NCBI GenBank assembly: GCA_004555055.1
Contig: SFJN01000092.1
Location: 1 to 10,138 of the forward strand
Source: Bacteroidales bacterium
GTDB taxonomy: Bacteria > Bacteroidota > Bacteroidia > Bacteroidales > Bacteroidaceae
Length of the DNA: 10,138 nucleotides
Reading direction: 5' to 3'
Under the pieces are notes generated by a model. It was not told the origin of the DNA. It worked only from the letters and a program-made list of their open reading frames with translations, and did no database searches. The position numbers and the translations under genes were made by a program. This document shows positions 1 through 6,107 of the stretch, piece after piece. The stretch's first letter is position 1. Every line of letters begins with the position of its first letter.

Positions 1-104
1 GAATCCCTATACCTTATTCAAATCATTATAAGATAAGGATATACGGCACACGCGCATGGGCACATGGACACATGAAAAGGAACGGGTAAAGGAAAATGCC
101 CTGG

Positions 105-140
105 GAAGGAGCTACGTAGCGGCCCCTTCGGCCTTATTTT
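105..140 (+). terminator. Terminator-like or attenuator-like hairpin upstream of pheT
   Basis: Two competing folds are visible. In one, GGCC (121-124) pairs with GGCC (130-133) around a CCTTC loop and is followed by TTATTTT (134-140), which resembles a weak intrinsic terminator. In the other, GAAGG (105-109) pairs with CCTTC (125-129) around the perfect palindrome GCTACGTAGC (111-120). The element lies 40-75 nt before the pheT start. It could terminate a gene left of the window or act in the pheT leader; the sequence does not decide between these. A second, looser inverted repeat (CCTTAT at 12-17, ATAAGG at 33-38) lies at the window edge. No gene end is recognisable in 1-180. Confidence 0.35.
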
Positions 141-180
141 CAAAAATACAGGTATACTAACAATACAAAAGACACAAAAT

Positions 181-2682
181 ATGAATATATCCTATAAATG
201 GCTGAAAGATTACGTCGATTTCGACATGACAGCAGAAGAGGTAGCCCAAGCACTGACATCCATCGGTCTTGAGGTCGGCAGTGTGGAGGAAGTGCAGACG
301 ATACGCGGCGGCCTGAAAGGATTGGTGACAGGACATGTACTCACGTGCGTGCCTCACCCCAACTCCGACCATATGCATGTGACAACTGTCGACATCGGCA
401 CCGGTGCTCCTTCGCAGATTGTTTGTGGCGCACCGAATGTGGCAACAGGGCAGAAGGTGATTGTGGCCACATTGGGGACCAAACTCTACGATGGCGAAAA
501 GGAATTCACAATAAAGAAATCGAAACTCCGTGGCGTGGAAAGTATGGGAATGATTTGTGCGGAAGACGAAATCGGTGTGGGCACAAACCACGATGGCATC
601 ATGGTGCTGCCCGAGGACACTCCTCTGGGTATGCCTGCGGCCGAATACTTCGGACTTGAAAGTGACTGGCTCATAGAGGTGGACATCACCCCCAACCGTG
701 CCGACGCATGCTCGCATTGGGGCATCGCACGCGACCTCTATGCCTACCTGACTCGCTATGGCAAGCCCACTGCCCTGCACCGTCCCGGCACTGAGGCTTT
801 CGCCACCGACAGCCAAGCTCTGCCCATAGAAGTGACCGTACAGAACCCTGAAGCCTGCCCTCGATACTGCGCCGTCAGCGTCAAGGGATGCCACGTGGGC
901 GAAAGCCCAAAATGGCTCCAACAGCGCCTCACAGCCATCGGACTTCATCCCATCAACAACATCGTAGATATCACAAACTACATTATGATGGCCTACGGAC
1001 AGCCTCTCCACTGCTTCGATGCCGACATGATTGAAGGCCACAGGATAGTGGTAAGGACCATGCCAAAAGGCACACATTTCGTAACCCTTGACGGCGTGGA
1101 ACGCAAACTTAGCGACCGCGACCTCTGCATCTGTAACGCCGAGGCTCCGATGTGCATCGCCGGAGTGTACGGAGGCAAAGGAAGCGGAACCAATGCCGAT
1201 ACCAAAGACGTGGTATTTGAAAGTGCGTTGTTCCACCCTACATGGATTAGAAAGAGCGCACGCCGGCATGGACTGAGCACCGATGCCAGTTTCCGCTTTG
1301 AACGCGGTGTAGACCCCGACGGACAGATTTACGCCCTCAAACAGGCGGCACTGATGGCAAAGGAAATTGCCGGAGGAGAAATCGCCATGGACATTGTCGA
1401 CATCGAAGTTCCGGAAACGGTGAAACACTTCGACGTAAAGCTCGACTACAAATACGTGCACGAACTTGTGGGCAAAGACATCGAACCATCCCTCATACGC
1501 ACCATCTGCGAAGCACTTGAAATGAAGGTCGTAGAGGAAACGCCCGAAAGCCTCAGCCTCAAGGTACCTGCATACCGCGTTGACGTGCAGCGCCCCTGCG
1601 ACGTCGTTGAGGATATTCTTCGCATTTATGGGTACAACAATGTGGAGATTCCCACAGCACTGAAGTCGAGTCTGACCATCAAGGCTGAAGAAGATAGAAG
1701 TTACAAACTGCAAAACCTTGTAAGCGAGCAGCTTGTGGGACAAGGATTCAACGAAATTCTGAATAATTCTCTTACACGCGAGGCATACTACGACAGCCTT
1801 CAGACGCATGCTCCGGAGCATCTTGTACGACTGCTCAACCCCCTGTCAGGCGACCTCAACGTCATGCGGCAGACACTCCTCTTCGGAGGTTTGGAGAGCA
1901 TTGCCCACAACGTGAACCGCAAAATGGGCAACATCCGCTTCTTTGAGTTCGGAAAATGCTATCACTTCGATGCTGACCGCAAGGCACAAGAGCAGCTGAC
2001 ACCCGAAGAGGTAAAGGCTTTTCCTGCAAAAGTGCTGGCAGGATACAGCGAAGAGTTCCATTTAGGACTGTGGTTACACGGAAACCGCGTGGAGGGAAGT
2101 TGGGCCCATGCCGACGAAGCCTCGAGCGTCTACGAGCTGAAAGCCTATGCGCTCTCCGTCCTCAAACGTCTGGGAGTGAACCTCGGAAGCCTGGTGGTGA
2201 AAGACGGGGACAACGACATCTTTGCAAAGAGTATAGCCGTAGCCGACCGCAATGGGAAGCTCTGCCTAGAGCTCGGACCCGTGAAAAAGGCTCTCATAGC
2301 AGCCTGCGGGATTGACGGAGAAGTCTACTTCGCCAACATCAACTGGACGCAACTCATGAAGAAGCTCCCCAAAAAGGAAACCCGCTTTCAGGAGCTACCC
2401 AAATTCCCTGCCGTACGTCGCGACCTTGCGGTGCTCGTCGACACCACTGTCACCTTTGCAGAAATCGAACGCCTTGCTTTTGCCGCTGACAAAAAGATTG
2501 TCAAACGCGTGGAACTCTTCGACGTCTATGAAGGAAAAAAACTCCCCGAAGGCAAGAAGAGCTATGCCTTCGCTATCTACATGCAGGACGAGACCAAGAC
2601 CATGAACGACAAGCAGACCGATGGCATCATGAAGAAAATCATCGCCTCGGTGGAAAAACAGCTTGGTGCAGAGCTCCGATAG
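181..2682 (+). CDS. pheT: Phenylalanine--tRNA ligase beta subunit
   Basis: PheT is the beta chain of the cytoplasmic alpha2-beta2 phenylalanyl-tRNA synthetase, which charges tRNA-Phe. The alpha chain (PheS) catalyses activation; beta binds tRNA and edits mischarged Tyr-tRNA-Phe. The 833-residue product has the full bacterial architecture. The N-terminal segment starts MNISYKWLKDYV. An EMAP/OB-type tRNA-binding domain spans about 46-155 (VPHPNSDHMHV, IVCGAPNV, LRGVESMGMICAEDE). The B3/B4 editing region spans about 210-390 (INNIVDITNYIMMAYGQPLHCFD), followed by B5 (about 410-480) and a catalytic-like core. A C-terminal FDX-ACB anticodon-binding domain starts near 736 (FPAVRRDLAVLVD). Length is normal for Bacteroidota. 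The ATG sits after an A-rich leader without Shine-Dalgarno, as usual in this phylum. pheS is not adjacent, so the two chains are encoded separately. Confidence 0.97.
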   Translation: MNISYKWLKDYVDFDMTAEEVAQALTSIGLEVGSVEEVQTIRGGLKGLVTGHVLTCVPHPNSDHMHVTTVDIGTGAPSQIVCGAPNVATGQKVIVATLGTKLYDGEKEFTIKKSKLRGVESMGMICAEDEIGVGTNHDGIMVLPEDTPLGMPAAEYFGLESDWLIEVDITPNRADACSHWGIARDLYAYLTRYGKPTALHRPGTEAFATDSQALPIEVTVQNPEACPRYCAVSVKGCHVGESPKWLQQRLTAIGLHPINNIVDITNYIMMAYGQPLHCFDADMIEGHRIVVRTMPKGTHFVTLDGVERKLSDRDLCICNAEAPMCIAGVYGGKGSGTNADTKDVVFESALFHPTWIRKSARRHGLSTDASFRFERGVDPDGQIYALKQAALMAKEIAGGEIAMDIVDIEVPETVKHFDVKLDYKYVHELVGKDIEPSLIRTICEALEMKVVEETPESLSLKVPAYRVDVQRPCDVVEDILRIYGYNNVEIPTALKSSLTIKAEEDRSYKLQNLVSEQLVGQGFNEILNNSLTREAYYDSLQTHAPEHLVRLLNPLSGDLNVMRQTLLFGGLESIAHNVNRKMGNIRFFEFGKCYHFDADRKAQEQLTPEEVKAFPAKVLAGYSEEFHLGLWLHGNRVEGSWAHADEASSVYELKAYALSVLKRLGVNLGSLVVKDGDNDIFAKSIAVADRNGKLCLELGPVKKALIAACGIDGEVYFANINWTQLMKKLPKKETRFQELPKFPAVRRDLAVLVDTTVTFAEIERLAFAADKKIVKRVELFDVYEGKKLPEGKKSYAFAIYMQDETKTMNDKQTDGIMKKIIASVEKQLGAELR

Positions 2683-2691
2683 CCTGTCAAA

Positions 2692-2856
2692 AACGTTTCG
2701 TTAAGCGAGAGCAATATCAAGCTTGTTTGAATATTGCCGAGCGACAAGAAACGAAGAGCAAAGCTCAACGTTTCGTTAAGCGATAGCAATATCCAGCTTG
2801 TTTGAGTTTTGCCGAGCGACAAGAGACGAAGAGCAAAGCTCAACGTTTCGTTAAGC
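2692..2856 (+). repeat. 75-bp tandem repeat, 2.2 copies, hairpin-forming
   Basis: Unit 1 is 2692-2766, unit 2 is 2767-2841, and a third copy stops after 15 bases (2842-2856). Each begins AACGTTTCGTTAAGC. By my count units 1 and 2 differ at 5 of 75 positions with no indels. Each unit can form an imperfect hairpin. In unit 1, outer arms CGTTTC and GAAACG enclose inner arms GCAATAT and ATATTGC around the palindrome CAAGCTTG; in unit 2 the outer arms pair through one G-U. Each unit ends in a small GAGC-AAA-GCTC hairpin (2756-2766, 2831-2841). The period equals 25 codons. In the frame starting at 2694, unit 1 reads RFVKREQYQACLNIAERQ and unit 2 is interrupted by TAG. It begins 10 bases after the pheT stop codon. 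Confidence 0.9.
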
Positions 2857-2932
2857 AAGTGCAGAGGCTCAACGATGGAGCGGCAAGCACAATGCTAAAC
2901 TATTTCGACTATGCCGAGCATAGGAAGATGTA
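2857..2932 (+). repeat. Degenerate continuation of the 75-bp repeat family
   Basis: After the third copy breaks off, the same reading frame continues without a stop to TAA at 2930-2932. It ends STMLNYFDYAEHRKM, which resembles the CLNxAExR core of the upstream units and of the RlmN tail. TATGCCGAGC here matches the TTGCCGAGC core of the units. This looks like a decayed or divergent copy. The rest of the intergenic region (2933-3124) has a direct repeat of CTATACC, an AT-rich stretch (about 2985-3010) and a palindrome described separately; I see no gene in it. Confidence 0.45.
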
Positions 2933-3040
2933 ATCGAACGAAGGTAGCTATACCAAGGCAAACGAAGCCAAGTCAACTATACCGTACAAATATATAATAA
3001 ATAAAACAAACCTGTAAGAAAACCGCATTTGTCAGCCCCA

Positions 3041-3076
3041 GCGGGAAAAGCGCTGCACGCTCCATGGAGCGACCGC
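3041..3076 (+). other. Perfect 14-bp palindrome inside a larger stem upstream of yebC
   Basis: CGCTCCATGGAGCG at 3058-3071 is perfectly self-complementary. It is flanked by GCGG (3041-3044) and CCGC (3073-3076), which could close a larger stem. CGGGAAAA occurs three times nearby, at 3042-3049, 3096-3103 and 3107-3114; the last two lie just before the yebC start. The palindrome could be a dimeric-repressor operator or a hairpin in the yebC 5' untranslated region. The lack of a following T-run argues against an intrinsic terminator. Confidence 0.45.
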
Positions 3077-3124
3077 CACAACTAATCATAGATTGCGGGA
3101 AAAATACGGGAAAAACAGACCAAT

Positions 3125-3856
3125 ATGGGAAGAGCATTTGAATATCGTAAGGCCGCAAAGCTGAAGCGTTGGGGCCACATGGCAAAAACCTTTACACGAC
3201 TGGGAAAACAGATTGCCATCGCCGTTAAAGCCGGCGGTCCCGACCCAGATATGAACCCCTCGCTCCGCAGCGTAATTGCCGTTTGCAAGCGAGAGAACAT
3301 GCCGAAGGACAACATCGAACGCGCCATCAAGAACGCTCTCGGAAAAGACCAGAGCGAATATAAGACCATGACCTACGAAGGCTACGGGCCACACGGCATC
3401 GCCATCTTCGTCGATACCTTGACGGACAACCCTACCCGGACTGTTGGAGACGTGCGCTCCGTTTTCAACAAATTCAGCGGAAACCTCGGCACCATGGGAA
3501 GTCTCGCTTTCCTCTTCGATCATAAGTGCGTCTTTACCTTCAAGAAGCCTGCCGACCTTGACATGGAGGAATTCATCCTCAACGTCATCGACCTGGGTGT
3601 GGAGGACGAATATGACGAAGACCCCGAAGAAGGTACGCTGACCATCTATGGGGATCCCAAATGCTATGCTGAAATTCAGAAGTTCCTTGAAGAAGAGGGC
3701 TTCGAGGAAGTGGGAGGAGAGTTTACCTACATCCCCAACGACCTCAAGGATGTCACCCCTGAACAGCGCGAGACCATCGATAAGATGGTGGAACGCCTGG
3801 AGGAGTTTGACGACGTACAGACAGTTTATACCAACATGAAACCTGCCGAGGACTGA
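3125..3856 (+). CDS. yebC: YebC/PmpR/TACO1-family protein
   Basis: The 243-residue product matches the usual length of the family (about 240-250). The N-terminus MGRAFEYRKAAKLKRWGHMAK is the Bacteroidota version of the conserved MAGHSKWxxIKxRK start. Further family motifs follow: AVKAGGPDPDMNPSLR, ENMPKDNIERAIKNA, YEGYGPHGIAIFVDTLTDNP, NRTV-like NPTRTVGDVR, and FSGNLGTMGSLAFLFD. The acidic C-terminal half (DEYDEDPEE, FLEEEGFEEVGGE) is typical. Family members were first described as DNA-binding transcriptional regulators, and more recently as factors acting on the ribosome, including relief of stalling at proline stretches. The mitochondrial member TACO1 is a translational activator. Which role applies here cannot be told from sequence. 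The start is the only ATG that fits the family N-terminus. The gene is isolated by long leaders on both sides (442 and 173 nt). Confidence 0.95.
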   Translation: MGRAFEYRKAAKLKRWGHMAKTFTRLGKQIAIAVKAGGPDPDMNPSLRSVIAVCKRENMPKDNIERAIKNALGKDQSEYKTMTYEGYGPHGIAIFVDTLTDNPTRTVGDVRSVFNKFSGNLGTMGSLAFLFDHKCVFTFKKPADLDMEEFILNVIDLGVEDEYDEDPEEGTLTIYGDPKCYAEIQKFLEEEGFEEVGGEFTYIPNDLKDVTPEQRETIDKMVERLEEFDDVQTVYTNMKPAED

Positions 3857-3892
3857 TATTCGGCCGGAACAGCATATAGCCAGAATTTATAG

Positions 3893-3991
3893 GGGTGGAT
3901 GCTATCAATTTGCCGGCAGACAAATTATGGCAGCCACCCATGTTTTCGGGTGTCAGAATCCCCAGACGGAGCAACTGCTTTCGGGGGGACA
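3893..3991 (+). promoter_or_regulatory. Candidate structured leader RNA with two stem-loops and an alternative pairing
   Basis: Stem-loop 1 (3893-3939) has GGGTGG (3893-3898) paired with CCACCC (3934-3939), then TGCTAT (3900-3905) with ATGGCA (3927-3932, one G-U), then AATTTG (3907-3912) with CAAATT (3921-3926). The 8-nt loop lies inside the palindrome TGCCGGCA. This makes 18 pairs with one A-G mismatch and one bulged C. Stem-loop 2 (3951-3991) has TGTC/GACA, a five-base bulge, CCCC (3960-3963)/GGGG (3984-3987), an AGA bulge and a CGGAGC/GCTTTCG tip with an AACT loop. CACCC (3935-3939) can pair instead with GGGTG (3948-3952), which competes with both stems. It matches no riboswitch class I recognise. 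It lies 37 nt after yebC and ends 38 nt before the glycosyltransferase start, so a leader or a dispersed element are both possible. Confidence 0.5.
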
Positions 3992-4029
3992 GGGGTGCCC
4001 CATACTCCACACACTGCAAAAACAATACT

Positions 4030-5163
4030 ATGCGCGTACTACTCCTAGGCGATTATTCGAACGTTCATGCCACACTGGCAAAAGGCCTGCGTGAAGAAGG
4101 CGTGGAAGTCATCCTTGCGTCGGACGGTGACGGATGGAAGAACTATCCTCGCGACATTGACCTCCAGCGCAAAAGCCTCATGGGAGTGTACAGCATAAAA
4201 TGGATCTTGGATATAGTACGGAAATTCAGGCATTTTAAAGGCTACGATGTCGTACAGATTATAAATCCCGTATTCCTGCAACTATCAGGAAAGAGGATGT
4301 GGCCCTTCTACCGATTCCTCAGAAGACACAATCGCAGTGTCTTCATGGGGGCCTTCGGCATGGACCACTATTGGGTAAAGGCAGGCCTCGACGGCAGGAC
4401 ATTCCGTTATTCCGACTTCAACTTCGGAAGCCTACAGCGCAGAGGAGGGACGAACGAACACTTCATCGCCGACTGGTTAGAGGGGGAGAAAGGCCGGCTC
4501 AACCGCCACATTGCAGCAGACTGCGACGGCATTGTAGCCGGACTCTATGAATATTGGGAAAGCTATCGCACACATTGCCCCGAAGCCCAGGGTAAACTCA
4601 CGTACATTCCCTTCCCCATAGTCGTGCCCGAAGGCCATGTCGCCCCGCATACTTCCGACCGTCTCCGATGCTTCATTGGCATACAACGCGAGCGCTCGGA
4701 ATACAAGGGAACCGACATCATGTTGCGTGCCCTGGAACGATTGGAAAAGACTTATCCCCAGGAAGTCGAAATCGTAAAGGTGGAGAACGTGCCGTATGCC
4801 AAATACGTAAGGATGTTAGAAGATTCGGACGTCATTCTCGACCAGCTCTATTCCTATACCCCTGCCATGAACGCCTTGCAGGCTATGGCCGAGGGACTGA
4901 TAGTGGTAGGGGGAGCTGAACCCGAATACTACAGGCTGACCGAACGGCAGGAACCAAATACCACACACCTTCGGCCCATCATTAACGTGATTCCACAAGA
5001 GGAGTCTGTTTACAGGGAACTTGAAGACCTCATACTCAAACAACAGACTGTCAACAGATTGCGCAACCAAAGCCGCGAGTTTGTACGCAAGCATCACGAC
5101 TACCGTAAGGTGGCACGTCAATACCTCGATTTCTGGCAAAGCACAATAACTGCCAAAGGGTAA
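4030..5163 (+). CDS. GT-B-like glycosyltransferase, GT4-related
   Basis: The 377-residue product begins MRVLLLGDYSNVHATLAKGL, a Rossmann beta-strand and turn typical of GT-B enzymes. The reading frame stays open upstream to GTG 3895. I prefer ATG 4030 because the N-terminal fold starts there and the upstream 45 codons coincide with a structured leader. The C-terminal half has the donor-site layout: GIQRERSEYKGTDIMLRAL (217-235), a following VEIVKVENVPYAKYVRML, and SYTPAMNALQAMAEGLIVVGG (275-295). At the place of the GT4 E-x7-E motif I read Tyr276 and Gln284, so the usual two glutamates are absent. No signal peptide or membrane span is evident, so it probably acts in the cytoplasm on nucleotide-sugar donors. 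Donor and acceptor are unknown. No polysaccharide genes adjoin it; it stands alone between yebC and ttcA. Confidence 0.75.
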   Translation: MRVLLLGDYSNVHATLAKGLREEGVEVILASDGDGWKNYPRDIDLQRKSLMGVYSIKWILDIVRKFRHFKGYDVVQIINPVFLQLSGKRMWPFYRFLRRHNRSVFMGAFGMDHYWVKAGLDGRTFRYSDFNFGSLQRRGGTNEHFIADWLEGEKGRLNRHIAADCDGIVAGLYEYWESYRTHCPEAQGKLTYIPFPIVVPEGHVAPHTSDRLRCFIGIQRERSEYKGTDIMLRALERLEKTYPQEVEIVKVENVPYAKYVRMLEDSDVILDQLYSYTPAMNALQAMAEGLIVVGGAEPEYYRLTERQEPNTTHLRPIINVIPQEESVYRELEDLILKQQTVNRLRNQSREFVRKHHDYRKVARQYLDFWQSTITAKG

Positions 5164-5193
5164 ACCTAAAAAGGAATTTAGCATTTCTATTTC

Positions 5194-5226
5194 TTTCAGC
5201 GTATATTCTAAGTCAGCATATATTTT
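5194..5226 (+). promoter_or_regulatory. Possible Bacteroidota-type promoter before ttcA
   Basis: TATATTTT (5219-5226) differs from the phylum -7 consensus TAnnTTTG at one base. TTTC (5194-5197) differs from the -33 TTTG at one base, and the 21-nt spacing is acceptable. CAGCGTATATT (5198-5208) and CAGCATATATT (5214-5224) form a near direct repeat across the site. The match is imperfect on both boxes, and ttcA could instead be read through from the glycosyltransferase gene 78 nt upstream. Confidence 0.35.
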
Positions 5227-5241
5227 AAACAAACAGTAACC

Positions 5242-5997
5242 ATGAGCGAAGAGGAATACAGCCGGATGGAAAAACGGGTAACCAAACGCTTTAACCGGGC
5301 TTGCGCAGACTTCGCGCTACTCGAAGACGGCGACAAAGTGCTCATTGCACTCTCCGGTGGAAAGGATTCTATGCTGCTCCTTCATCTGATGGCACAACGC
5401 TCCAGACTTTACAAACCCAAAATCGAAGTAGAAGCGGCACACGTCGTCATGGACAACATCCCCTACGAATCAAATCGTACAAGTCTCGAAATATTCTGCA
5501 GGAACGAAGGGGTGAAATTCCATTTGCTACACACGGCATTTGACGAAACCACAGACCGCAGGAAGACCAAATGCTTCCTCTGTGCCTGGTACCGGCGCAA
5601 GGCATTGTTCAGTTTCGCACAGAAAAACGGCTTCAACAAGCTGGCGTTGGGGCATCACCAAGACGACATCCTAACCACACTGCTCATGAACCTGATTTTT
5701 GAGGGAAGTTTCGACACCATGGCACCACGCCTCGACATGAAGCATTACTCCCTCGCCCTGATCCGTCCGTTAGCCCTTGTCTGCGAGAAGGAAACCACCG
5801 CCTTGGCAAAACACCACGGCTTTAGCGGCATAAAGGTGCACTGCCCCTATGAAAACGTGACACAGAGGCAGAAGACGTCGCAGATGCTGCAGCTGCTGGA
5901 AACGCAGAATCCAGAAGTACGTCAAAACCTTTGGAGAGCATTGGAAAAAAAGCACGAAGCTTTCTGTAGGGTAGGGCTGCAGACAGACAAAACCTGA
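5242..5997 (+). CDS. ttcA: TtcA-like tRNA C32 2-thiolation ATPase
   Basis: TtcA makes 2-thiocytidine at position 32 of some tRNAs, using ATP to activate the base and an iron-sulfur cluster in sulfur transfer. The 251-residue product carries the N-type PP-loop SGGKDS at 38-43, preceded by KVLIAL. The cluster-ligand pair is CFLC (Cys111, Cys114), followed by the family-typical basic stretch AWYRRKALF. The GHHQDD motif (137-142) precedes a helix with NLIFEGSF. One further cysteine lies in the C-terminal part in VHCPYE (Cys201) and could be the third cluster ligand. These cysteines separate it from TilS, which lacks them and is normally longer with an extra tRNA-binding domain. The length is somewhat shorter than proteobacterial TtcA (about 310). 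It probably acts alone in the cytoplasm. A related PP-loop thiolase specificity cannot be excluded. Confidence 0.82.
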   Translation: MSEEEYSRMEKRVTKRFNRACADFALLEDGDKVLIALSGGKDSMLLLHLMAQRSRLYKPKIEVEAAHVVMDNIPYESNRTSLEIFCRNEGVKFHLLHTAFDETTDRRKTKCFLCAWYRRKALFSFAQKNGFNKLALGHHQDDILTTLLMNLIFEGSFDTMAPRLDMKHYSLALIRPLALVCEKETTALAKHHGFSGIKVHCPYENVTQRQKTSQMLQLLETQNPEVRQNLWRALEKKHEAFCRVGLQTDKT

Positions 5998-6049
5998 CAC
6001 GCTACCCCCGCAATCTTATTCGCAAGACTTCCCCGCGCCTCTTTTTCCC

Positions 6050-6057
6050 TAGTTTTG
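6050..6057 (+). promoter_or_regulatory. Candidate -7 promoter element upstream of rlmN
   Basis: TAGTTTTG matches the Bacteroidota primary sigma-factor -7 consensus TAnnTTTG exactly. It lies 50 nt before the rlmN start codon, implying a leader of about 45 nt. I find no good TTTG -33 box at 19-21 nt spacing, so the call rests on the -7 box. It is the likely entry point for transcription of the rlmN-pdxA-nucleotidyltransferase-ATP-grasp run, because the 110-nt gap after ttcA is the only sizeable one before it. Confidence 0.5.
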
Positions 6058-6107
6058 CATGGAACAAAAACAAGGGAGCAAACAACCCCACATTAAACAT
6101 TCTTCAT

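Noticed and set aside
157..1821. A 554-codon open frame on the - strand opposite pheT
   Set aside because: It lies wholly antisense to a clear pheT, is Cys/His/Val-rich with no recognisable domain, and is explained by third-position bias in the sense gene.
2577..2858. A 93-codon - strand ORF with a 25-residue internal repeat across the 75-bp array
   Set aside because: The periodicity follows from a repeat unit divisible by three; the ORF overlaps the pheT 3' end and has no start context or family resemblance.
2692..2932. The repeat region as a CRISPR array
   Set aside because: The 75-bp units are contiguous with no variable spacers, and there are no cas genes.
2988..2995. TATATTTG on the - strand, a match to the Bacteroidota -7 consensus
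   Set aside because: No - strand gene lies in its direction; it falls in an AT-rich stretch where such matches arise by chance.
3753..4025. A 90-codon - strand ORF across the yebC end and the intergenic region
   Set aside because: It overlaps the yebC 3' end antisense and no domain is visible. If the intergenic part proves to be a dispersed repeat, similar ORFs may be annotated elsewhere, but that does not make it a gene.
3895..4029. GTG 3895 as the glycosyltransferase start, adding 45 residues
   Set aside because: The added residues resemble no domain, overlap the structured leader, and the GT-B fold starts cleanly at ATG 4030.
5966..6007. GGGTAG/CTACCC inverted repeat across the ttcA stop as a terminator
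   Set aside because: The stem is only six pairs with a long loop, and no T-run follows directly.
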